Shown here: piece by piece, positions 55,405-64,000 of the stretch | Numbering within the stretch: the stretch's first letter is position 1 | Layout of the letters: the number at the start of each line of letters is the position of its first letter | Assembly: GCA_035940775.1 (NCBI GenBank) | Contig: DASZEN010000003.1 | Location: 322,356-386,355 of the forward strand | Reading direction: 5' to 3' | Source of the DNA: DASQYE01 sp035940775 | GTDB lineage: Bacteria; Acidobacteriota; Blastocatellia; Pyrinomonadales; Pyrinomonadaceae | DNA length: 64,000 bases | The notes under the pieces: generated by a model | Told to the model about the DNA's origin: nothing | Database searches by the model: none | What the model saw: the letters and a program-made list of their open reading frames with translations, nothing else | Made by a program: the position numbers and the translations under genes

Positions 55405-56211
55405 TTAAACGGGCTCGACGGCGACAACCGCGATGCGTTTCTCGTCGGCGCGGCGCAGCATCTGCTCGCGATCAAACAAAAGGGTCTTGCCCGCCGTCAG
55501 GCAGAGGCAGGTCGCGCCCGCTTCGATCATGCTTTCAATCGTCGGGAGGCCGACCACCGGCACATCAAAGCGCATATCCTGAAGGGGCTTGGCGATCTTC
55601 ACGACCGTCAGGCGGCCGCGCGCCAACTGGCCCGCGCGTAAGATAGTGGCGTCGGTTCCCTCCATCGCTTCGACGGCGACACAGGCGCGGGCTCTGACCA
55701 CTATGGTCTGCCCGAGGTCAAGGCGCGCGATCTCTCGCGCTACCTCAAGACCATACTCTATGTCGCCCTGTTCGCGCGCGTCCGGGGCGCGACGGCTGAG
55801 CGTGCCCGTCTGCGCGAGGTGATCCTGAAGAAAAAAGGTGGAATCTATCAGCTCTATTCCCTCGCTGGCGAGTTCGTCGGCCACCGCGCCGATCAATGCG
55901 TCCGTGTTGCGGCGCGGCAGGCGCAAAAGCATCCGCAGCATCCGCACGTCCGGAATTGCGCCGCTGAAAATCTGCACGTGCCTGACCTGTCCGGCCATGA
56001 TCGCACGCTCGACGCCCTCGCGCTTGAAGAATCGTATCATCCTGCCCAACTGGCCGATGCCGACCCAGATGACGCGCTCCGCCTCGCGCTCAATCGAGGG
56101 GTCTGTCTCCTCGCGTATCGCCGCCACGGACAACTCGACGCCCGCGCGCCGCGCGCCCTCAAGCACCAGGAAAGGAAACCTGCCATTGCCCGCAATCAGA
56201 CCGTAACGCAT
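55405..56211 (-). CDS. lpxI: UDP-2,3-diacylglucosamine pyrophosphatase LpxI
   Basis: A 268-residue enzyme of the LpxI type, which makes 2,3-diacylglucosamine 1-phosphate (lipid X) in lipid A synthesis and replaces LpxH in many non-enteric bacteria. It begins MRYGLIAGNGRFPFLVLEGA and has GQVRHVQIFSGAIPDVRML, then RARACVAVEAMEGTDATILR and VVGLPTIESMIEAGATCLCL. The Met at 56211 fits the family start; the frame opens upstream to 56271 through an inverted repeat. It is the last gene of the minus-strand clpC-bamA-skp-fabZ-lpxA-lpxI group. Confidence 0.94.
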   Translation of the reverse strand: MRYGLIAGNGRFPFLVLEGARRAGVELSVAAIREETDPSIEREAERVIWVGIGQLGRMIRFFKREGVERAIMAGQVRHVQIFSGAIPDVRMLRMLLRLPRRNTDALIGAVADELASEGIELIDSTFFLQDHLAQTGTLSRRAPDAREQGDIEYGLEVAREIARLDLGQTIVVRARACVAVEAMEGTDATILRAGQLARGRLTVVKIAKPLQDMRFDVPVVGLPTIESMIEAGATCLCLTAGKTLLFDREQMLRRADEKRIAVVAVEPV

Positions 56212-56214
56212 AAC

Positions 56215-56290
56215 AACGAAGGGATGAGGGATGAAGACCAGAGTGAACTGCTGATTGACCGTTTCACTCAACGCCTTTCATCCCTTCGTT
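56215..56290. repeat. Inverted repeat between lpxA and lpxI
   Basis: AACGAAGGGATGA (56215-56227) and its complement TCATCCCTTCGTT (56278-56290) are perfect 13-bp arms around a 50-base loop, and GGGATGAA recurs inside. The right arm lies just downstream of the lpxA stop, and the left arm ends 4 bases from the lpxI ATG. It shares words with the repeats at 23706 and 37297. Confidence 0.6.
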
Positions 56291-56296
56291 CCTCCC

Positions 56297-57070
56297 TTAC
56301 TTGATGACTCCGCGTTTGGATGTTTCGATAAAGCGCACGAGTTCGTCTACTTCCGTCGAGCCGCTGATCTCTTCGCGTATGGCGGAAAGGGCCTGCGATG
56401 TATTGAGCCGCGAGGAGAGCAGCAGGTGAAATGCATGATGAAGGGCGTTGATGGTGGCGCGCGCGTAGCCCCGCCGCTTCATCCCCGTGATGTTCAATCC
56501 ATAGCAGCGCGCATGATTGCCTACGGAGAGCGCGAAGGGCAGCGCGTCCTTGACGACCACCGAATAGCCGCCGACGTAAGCTTCACGGCCTACACGGCAG
56601 AACTGGTGGACGCCCGAATAAGCGCCGATGTTGGCGAGGTCTTCGACCTCGACGTGACCGGCGAGCGTCGCCCCGTTAGCCATAATCACGCCGTTGCCGA
56701 GAATGCAATCATGCGCGACGTGCGCCTGCGCCATAATCAGGCAATCGTCGCCCGTGCGCGTCAGCATCCCGCCGCCTTCGGTGCCGCGATGGATGGTGAC
56801 AAATTCGCGTATCCGGTTACGCCGACCGATGCTCGTGGCGGCGGGCTCGCCCCTGTATTTCAAATCCTGCGAAGCGAGGCCGATGGAGACGAACGGAAAG
56901 ACGTGCGTCTCGTCGCCGATCTGGGTGCGCCCGTCCACCACGCAATGAGATTCCAGGCGCACACCCCGGCCGAGTACGACCTCGTCGCCGACGGTCGAAT
57001 AGGGGCCGATGTAACAGTCGTCGCCGAACCGGGCTCCCTTACTCACGATTGCCGTCGGATGAATGAACAT
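56297..57070 (-). CDS. lpxA: Acyl-ACP-UDP-N-acetylglucosamine O-acyltransferase
   Basis: A 257-residue left-handed beta-helix enzyme that puts the first acyl chain on UDP-GlcNAc, the first step of lipid A synthesis. It begins MFIHPTAIVSKGARFGDDCY. Hexapeptide repeats follow and the active site AQAHVAHDCILGNGV holds His120 at the place of E. coli His125; His117 is also present. SQDLKYRGEPAATSIGRRNR is the usual motif, and the C-terminus has the helical end (RGYARATINALHHAFHLLLS). Between fabZ and lpxI. Confidence 0.97.
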   Translation of the reverse strand: MFIHPTAIVSKGARFGDDCYIGPYSTVGDEVVLGRGVRLESHCVVDGRTQIGDETHVFPFVSIGLASQDLKYRGEPAATSIGRRNRIREFVTIHRGTEGGGMLTRTGDDCLIMAQAHVAHDCILGNGVIMANGATLAGHVEVEDLANIGAYSGVHQFCRVGREAYVGGYSVVVKDALPFALSVGNHARCYGLNITGMKRRGYARATINALHHAFHLLLSSRLNTSQALSAIREEISGSTEVDELVRFIETSKRGVIK

Positions 57071-57077
57071 CAGGTAA

Positions 57078-57188
57078 AAATGGAAAAGGGAAAAAGGGTA
57101 AAAGGCAAAAGTAAGGATGAAAGCAAATTCGAATTAAAAGTGGTTTCCGCCCGTACTTTTTCCTTCTACCTTTTTCCCTCTTATTTTT
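57078..57188. repeat. Purine/pyrimidine-rich imperfect inverted repeat
   Basis: The left part (57078-57110) repeats GGAAAAGGGAAAAAGGG-like words; the right part (57152-57188) holds matching CCTTTTTCCC words. Both can pair imperfectly across about 40 bases. It lies in the spacer between fabZ and lpxA (57071-57192) and could reduce read-through or stabilise mRNA. Confidence 0.5.
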
Positions 57189-57192
57189 CCTT

Positions 57193-57645
57193 TCATTTGG
57201 TGGAGTCGCGCTCCGCGATAATGCTCATGATCTCGGCATCGGCGGCCAGTTGGCCCTCGACTTTGGCCTCGCCGCGCATGCGCTGGACGCGCGAGCCGAT
57301 GCGCAGCGCCGTGACTTCCAGAAATAAAGTATCGCCCGGCACGACCGGACGGCGAAAGCGCGCCTCGCGGATGCCGGTGAAGAGAACCAGTTTCGTATCC
57401 CGATCCTCGATCTCGCGCAGCGCCAACACCGCCCCGACCTGGGCCAGCGCCTCAACCACGAGGACGCCGGGCATGACGGGCGCGCCGGGAAAGTGGCCCT
57501 GAAAAAAGGGCTCGTTGATGGTCACCTGCTTGATACCGACGATGCGTTCTTTGGGTACAAGCTCGATGATGCGATCCACCAGCAGGAAGGGATAGCGATG
57601 CGGCAAAAGCTGTTGGATGGCGCGTGCGTCGAGAACCGTCTCCAT
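57193..57645 (-). CDS. fabZ: 3-hydroxyacyl-ACP dehydratase FabZ
   Basis: A 150-residue dehydratase of the hotdog fold for fatty acid synthesis. The catalytic His51 and Glu65 lie in GHFPGAPVMPGVLVVEALAQ. LLPHRYPFLLVDRI is the usual N-terminal motif. It lies next to lpxA, its usual companion in lipid A gene clusters. Standard length. Confidence 0.97.
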   Translation of the reverse strand: METVLDARAIQQLLPHRYPFLLVDRIIELVPKERIVGIKQVTINEPFFQGHFPGAPVMPGVLVVEALAQVGAVLALREIEDRDTKLVLFTGIREARFRRPVVPGDTLFLEVTALRIGSRVQRMRGEAKVEGQLAADAEIMSIIAERDSTK

Positions 57646-57791
57646 GTCAGTTTCGCTTCACAGGAAAAAGAGGGCGAGGGCGCGAAGGGGGCCGTCCGAT
57701 GGGTGCGGCGAAATGCAGAATGCGGGGCGCGGCCTCACACCCAAAGAGAATGGCCGCGCCTCCGCACCCGTGTTGCAATTCGACGATGCGC

Positions 57792-58421
57792 TTACCGACC
57801 CGGGCCCGCCGCCGAAGCCGTCGCCGGATTCTTGCTGTTGTAATCGGCGATGAAGGCGCGCGTCACGTCAATCGTGTCGGTAAAGGCCAGGATGGCGGGG
57901 CCGATCTTGGCCGCGTCAAGCAGCAGCGTAATGCCACGCGCACGGGCGAAGGCATCGAGCGACTTGCCGATATCCTCGTAGAGCGGGCCGACCGATTCCT
58001 GCAAGCGTTTGTTATAGGCCGCCTGCGCGTCCTCGGTCTTGCGCTGTATGTCGCGCTTGAGCGATTCGAGCTGGTCGGTCTTTTGCGCTATCTGCTGGGC
58101 GGTGGCGACGTTCTGCGTGGCCTGTATGTCGGCCGTCAGCTTGTCGATATTGGCTTTGATGCCCTGCAACTCGGTTCGCCGCGGCGTAAATTCGCCGTCA
58201 ACCTTCTTCATGGCGTTGACGAGTCGCGTAATACCAAGCTTCTCATCGGCGAAAGCATCGGTATTGATAAGGGCGATCTTGCTGTCGGGCACAGGCGCGT
58301 TCGAGGCGGCTGTGGCGGCCGGTTGCGAGGCGGCGGCTGCCGGTCTTTGCTGTGCGGACGCGGGAAGAGCTGTGATGGCCGCCAGAAAGGCTGCGGCGGC
58401 GATCAAACGATATGTTCTCAT
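57792..58421 (-). CDS. skp: OmpH/Skp-family periplasmic chaperone
   Basis: A 209-residue OmpH/Skp-type protein. Signal peptide: AAAAFLAAITALPASAQ. After an Ala/Pro-rich linker come SKIALINTDAFADEKLGITR and a long coiled-coil helix pair (TELQGIKANIDKLTADIQAT through DQLESLKRDIQRKTEDAQAA), then the final strand. Skp holds unfolded outer-membrane proteins for BamA. The Met at 58421 is the signal-peptide start; AAGGAG lies 15 bases upstream, rather far. It lies between bamA and fabZ, the usual order, but the lpxD often found here is missing. Confidence 0.9.
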   Translation of the reverse strand: MRTYRLIAAAAFLAAITALPASAQQRPAAAASQPAATAASNAPVPDSKIALINTDAFADEKLGITRLVNAMKKVDGEFTPRRTELQGIKANIDKLTADIQATQNVATAQQIAQKTDQLESLKRDIQRKTEDAQAAYNKRLQESVGPLYEDIGKSLDAFARARGITLLLDAAKIGPAILAFTDTIDVTRAFIADYNSKNPATASAAGPGR

Positions 58422-58536
58422 AACTTTCTTGTAATGCTCCTTAAATAGTTGAAAGGCGGTGCTGGTGACGACTACGCGTGCGAGTTTTACCTGGCTTAGA
58501 CGCCATACACTGCCCGTATGGTTTGCCGACAAAGGG

Positions 58537-61500
58537 TTAAAAAGTGCGACCTACGCTAAAGCGAAATACGCTCTTCCTCTCGTTAAAAGGGACGCCCGGC
58601 AATTCGGGCAAAAAGCCCCGCCGCGCATTCGGGTTGTAAGCGTAAATGAGACGAAACGGTACGTTGACCACCGGAACCTGGACGCGCAGCTCAGCGCCGA
58701 TGCTCGAGCGGTAATCGCTCAGCTTTGAAAAGACGCTCTCGCTCAGGCGCACGACCGTGTTGGTTTGCACGTCGCCCCGCAGGAAAGCCTGCTGGAAGCC
58801 GAACGGGAGGCTCGTCAGCGGATCAATCGGGCCGACGCGCAGGGCCTGGTTAAATTCCTCTCTCGTCACCAGCCGGTTATCGCGCAGGATGAGCCCGCCC
58901 GAAGGAGACAGCGCAAGCGTCGGATTGGCCCGCAGGGCAAAGAGGCTCAGGCTATTGAGGCCGAGGAAAGGCTGATCGGCAAGGAAGTTGCTCGAAAACG
59001 ACTGGTCTTCGCTCGACCGCAGGTTAAAAGCTGACCCGACATCGGCGAAGGCGGCGATGCTGACAGGCCCGAAGATGGGGATGCGATACTCAAGATTGGC
59101 GAGAAGCTGCGTGTCGCCGCCCACGGACGTAAACTGGCGCGAAAGCAAGAGGCTGTTAGTGCCGCTCGGCCCCGTGAAGAGCCCCAGGTTGGCGATGTCT
59201 GAGGGCAGCCCAGGGATAGGTTCGGGCGTGCCCAACCTATTGTTAGCCAGCACGACATTGCGCGTCGTGATGAACTGATCGAGCGGCGCGACCGGCGTGA
59301 TCGAGCGCACGTTGTAGCCGCGAATCGTGAACTCGTCGCCGAGGAAGAACCGCTCGTAGATCGGGATGCCGCCGATGAAGGCGAGCGAGTTGGCGTTTCT
59401 GATCGCGTCCGAGATGCCGAAGCTGCCCGTATGGGCCGCCAGGATGCGGAAGCCGAAAACATCCGGGTTCTGATCGCGCCCCTTGTTGCGAACGGGGAAG
59501 AACCTGATGTAGGAGAGGCTCGGCGCGTAGGTGCGAACGTCGCCGAGCAGGCCCGCCACCGCCAAGGATGCGGAAATCTGCGTGCCGCCCGAGGGATCGG
59601 TCGAGGACTTGGAGTAATCGCGCGTATCGTAGACGAAGGTCGGCGTCAGGCGGCTCGTCAGGATATTCGGCTGGCTGTAGATGACCGGGATGAAATTGGC
59701 CGAGTTGGCCTGCTGATTAACCTCCGGGTCTTTGACGCTCGTCTGCGAAATCTGATACGAGAGACCGACGCGCGTCGATTGCGTGAAACGGCGCTTGCGG
59801 TAGAACTCCGAGAGCGGCGCGCTGGCGAAAAACGATGCGCCGTAAGAGTTGCGCGTGAAAAGGTTTTCGTCCGCCACGCTGAAGAAATCAAGCTCGGAAC
59901 CGAACAGGCCCTGCTGCGCCGCCGCGTTCTGCGAAAGGAATGTCCCCTCGCCGAAGAACTTCTGCGTAAAGGCGAAGACGGAGAATCCGACCGTGATCGG
60001 ACGGTCACGAAAGTAGGGCTCGGTGAACGAGAACTGGAAGGAGCGCTGGCGGTTGCCCGCCGCGAGGTTGATCGAAAGAGTTTCGCCGCGACCCAGTAGA
60101 TTATTGGTCGAATATTCGAGGCCGAAGAAGGAGCCGCCGATTCCCGACAGACCGCCGTTAAAGGAGATTTGCTGGCGGCCGCGCTCCTGAACCTTCAGGT
60201 TCACGTCCACGAGGCCCTCTTCCTCGTTGGTGCGAAAATCAACGTCCTTCTCTTTATCGATCGGCTCGAAGTAGCCGAGCTGGTTCAGACGCAGCACCGA
60301 ATACTCGAAGGCCGCCTGGCTGTAGATGTCACCCTCGTTGATGATGACCTCGCGGCGCAGCACGTTATCGCGCGTGAAGGTATTTCCCAGAAACTCAAGT
60401 CGGCGCAGCGAGAATTGCTTGCCCTCGTCAATCGAGATCGTGAAATCTACTATCCCTTCGTTCGGGTTCGACGGATTGTCTTTGAAGTTCGGCTCCGGCT
60501 CGGCCGTGTACTGTATGAAGCCCTGCGAGCCGTATAGCTTCTTGAGGTCTTCAAAGAGCGACTTGCCGATTCGTTCGCCGTTGGCGATGTCACCCTGCTT
60601 GAGCCCGATGACGCTGCGAATCACCTGCTCGGAGAAGATGGAATTGCCCTCGATCTTAAATTCACCGATGCGATAGACCTTGCCTTCGACGACGGGGATC
60701 GTGACGCGCAGCGCCTCGTCCGTGGACGAAAGAAAAGGCAGAGGGATGAAGAAGCCTGTGGTGCGGCGTCCCAGGCCCTCGATTACGGGCTCGCCCGTGC
60801 GCGCTTGCAGATAGCCCTTCGAGCGCATGTAGAAGGCGACGCGCCGAAGGTCTTCGTCGAGCTTGCGGCGATCCAGGATGTCCGTGCCCTTGAAGCGTGA
60901 GATCAACCCCGCCTCGCGAACGTACTTCATCTGCGAGCGCAGACTGCCGTCGCTGAAAACCTGATTGCCCTCGAACTGTATCTCGACGACGCGCACGCGG
61001 TCGCCCTCGTTGACAACGAAGGTGATGGCCGTGGAGGTGGCCGAGACCTCGTCCTCGCGCGGCTCGACGGTCGCGTTCGGGTGGCCCTTCTCGGCCAACA
61101 GCTCCTTGAGGACGCGAACGGCGTTGCGCGCCTTGACGGGATCGTAAATCGCCTCCTTGCTGATGCCGATGCGCTGCTCGCGAAAAGCCTTGAGCACGTC
61201 GGATTCGGGCACGCTCTTCAAACCCTCGAACTGTATATCGCGGATGATCGGAAGCTCTTTGACGGTGAAAATGACGCGATAGCCGCCGCGCTCGCCCTCA
61301 ACTGTCGAGACGCTCGATTGCGACTTATCGAAGAAGCCGAGGGCGAGGATGGCCTGAAAGTCCCGCTCGACCTGCTGCGGGTTGAACGTGTCGCCGGGGC
61401 GCGTCTGCACATAGTAGAGAATGTCCTCGTCGCGTAGGCGGCGGTTGCCCTCTATGTCCACCGATTCGACGAGGCGTTGCTGCTGCTGCTGCGCGTGAAC

Positions 61501-61581
61501 GCTCGGCGGGGTCAAAGGCAGGGCCGCGACTCCGATGATGACGCTCAGAAAAAAAAGCAAGGGGGCACGAAGAAGGTGCAT
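58537..61581 (-). CDS. bamA: Outer-membrane protein assembly factor BamA
   Basis: A 1014-residue outer-membrane assembly factor. Signal peptide (PLLFFLSVIIGVAALPLTPP region). Five POTRA-type repeats lie between about residues 37 and 440, starting LVESVDIEGNRRLRDEDILY. The C-terminal beta-barrel ends in SVGRTF with the Phe terminal residue typical of outer-membrane proteins. It is about 200 residues longer than E. coli BamA, mostly in the barrel and its loops (for example the region FGFRILAAHTGSFGISDAIR to FTIRGYNVRSITP). It is upstream of skp, fabZ, lpxA and lpxI. Confidence 0.95.
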   Translation of the reverse strand: MHLLRAPLLFFLSVIIGVAALPLTPPSVHAQQQQQRLVESVDIEGNRRLRDEDILYYVQTRPGDTFNPQQVERDFQAILALGFFDKSQSSVSTVEGERGGYRVIFTVKELPIIRDIQFEGLKSVPESDVLKAFREQRIGISKEAIYDPVKARNAVRVLKELLAEKGHPNATVEPREDEVSATSTAITFVVNEGDRVRVVEIQFEGNQVFSDGSLRSQMKYVREAGLISRFKGTDILDRRKLDEDLRRVAFYMRSKGYLQARTGEPVIEGLGRRTTGFFIPLPFLSSTDEALRVTIPVVEGKVYRIGEFKIEGNSIFSEQVIRSVIGLKQGDIANGERIGKSLFEDLKKLYGSQGFIQYTAEPEPNFKDNPSNPNEGIVDFTISIDEGKQFSLRRLEFLGNTFTRDNVLRREVIINEGDIYSQAAFEYSVLRLNQLGYFEPIDKEKDVDFRTNEEEGLVDVNLKVQERGRQQISFNGGLSGIGGSFFGLEYSTNNLLGRGETLSINLAAGNRQRSFQFSFTEPYFRDRPITVGFSVFAFTQKFFGEGTFLSQNAAAQQGLFGSELDFFSVADENLFTRNSYGASFFASAPLSEFYRKRRFTQSTRVGLSYQISQTSVKDPEVNQQANSANFIPVIYSQPNILTSRLTPTFVYDTRDYSKSSTDPSGGTQISASLAVAGLLGDVRTYAPSLSYIRFFPVRNKGRDQNPDVFGFRILAAHTGSFGISDAIRNANSLAFIGGIPIYERFFLGDEFTIRGYNVRSITPVAPLDQFITTRNVVLANNRLGTPEPIPGLPSDIANLGLFTGPSGTNSLLLSRQFTSVGGDTQLLANLEYRIPIFGPVSIAAFADVGSAFNLRSSEDQSFSSNFLADQPFLGLNSLSLFALRANPTLALSPSGGLILRDNRLVTREEFNQALRVGPIDPLTSLPFGFQQAFLRGDVQTNTVVRLSESVFSKLSDYRSSIGAELRVQVPVVNVPFRLIYAYNPNARRGFLPELPGVPFNERKSVFRFSVGRTF

Positions 61582-61779
61582 AAATGCTATTTCCCTCAGA
61601 GGTACTGATAGACTTCAGGAAGCGTATCGAAAAGATAAATGCAAAAAAGAAAAAAGCTCGGCCCTTCAGGTTTGTGTGGCCGCTCGCGAATTGCCTGGCT
61701 ACCCCTTCGATTCAGGGCGGCGCGCGCAGCGTTGCCAGCCATTCGTCCAGCAAAGTTGCGCATTATACAGGCAAAACAA

Positions 61780-61836
61780 GTCCAAAGTCCAAAGTCAAAT
61801 GCCCAAAGTCAGCGGACGTGGGCTTCGACTTTGGAC
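61780..61836. repeat. Heptamer-like repeat and inverted repeat between clpC and bamA
   Basis: GTCCAAAGTCCAAAGTC (61780-61796) is a tandem GTCCAAA heptamer array, and GACTTTGGAC (61827-61836) is its inverted partner. It lies in the 285-base clpC-bamA spacer, which shows no gene I can support. Confidence 0.6.
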
Positions 61837-61866
61837 ATTCCGGCTTCGGATTTCGGCCCTTTACCT

Positions 61867-64000
<2,134 letters not shown>

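Noticed and set aside
56255..57502. Plus-strand open frame of 415 codons opposite lpxA and fabZ
   Set aside because: Both minus-strand genes are certain; the antisense frame shows no domain.

Overview
The window is the chromosomal replication-origin region of a diderm (Gram-negative-type), moderately GC-rich bacterium. The proteins and the gene mix look most like Acidobacteriota, probably class Blastocatellia (Pyrinomonas/Chloracidobacterium relatives). This is inference from protein style, not a database match. Support for a diderm with lipid A comes from a YidC with a large periplasmic domain, BamA, Skp/OmpH, FabZ, LpxA and LpxI, and a GyrB with the long insertion found in Gram-negative enzymes.

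Region 1 (1-12.5 kb): a classic origin layout. On the minus strand lie rpmH, rnpA, yidD, yidC, jag and mnmE (cut by the left edge). On the plus strand lie dnaA, dnaN, recF and gyrB. The dnaA-dnaN spacer holds eleven DnaA-box-like 9-mers, a GC clamp, CTA trinucleotides (DnaA-trios) and an AT tract, so it is very probably oriC. A small gene of unknown function sits between dnaN and recF.

Region 2 (12.5-26.6 kb): a MEMO-AMMECR1 fusion, a geranylgeranyl-reductase-like flavoprotein, small hypothetical genes, a thioesterase and an alpha/beta hydrolase. It continues with a minus-strand cluster coding for a MoxR/chelatase-type AAA+ ATPase, a Clp_N-KOW fusion protein, a decayed hicBA toxin-antitoxin scar and a VWA protein. 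Then come a Nudix-MBL fusion, a sulfite-oxidase-like enzyme, a hypothetical gene and a cytosolic subtilisin with an N-terminal Cys4 motif.

Region 3 (26.6-42.9 kb): a flavoprotein-GNAT fusion, a GNAT enzyme, a secreted hypothetical protein, a D-2-hydroxyacid dehydrogenase and a small membrane protein. Two tandem APC-superfamily permeases follow, the second behind a c-di-AMP (ydaO-type) riboswitch, which suggests KimA-like potassium uptake. Then come tRNA-Glu(CTC), the three-gene proton-translocating transhydrogenase operon (pntAA-pntAB-pntB) and a secreted M28 peptidase.

Region 4 (42.9-64 kb): a very large zinc-ribbon membrane protein, rsmI, a secreted R/D/Y-rich protein, an HAD phosphatase, a secreted TPR protein with a Pro/Thr-rich linker, and an M1-peptidase-like protein that has lost all three zinc ligands. 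The window ends with the minus-strand envelope cluster clpC (cut by the right edge), bamA, skp, fabZ, lpxA and lpxI. Several intergenic spacers carry long inverted repeats.
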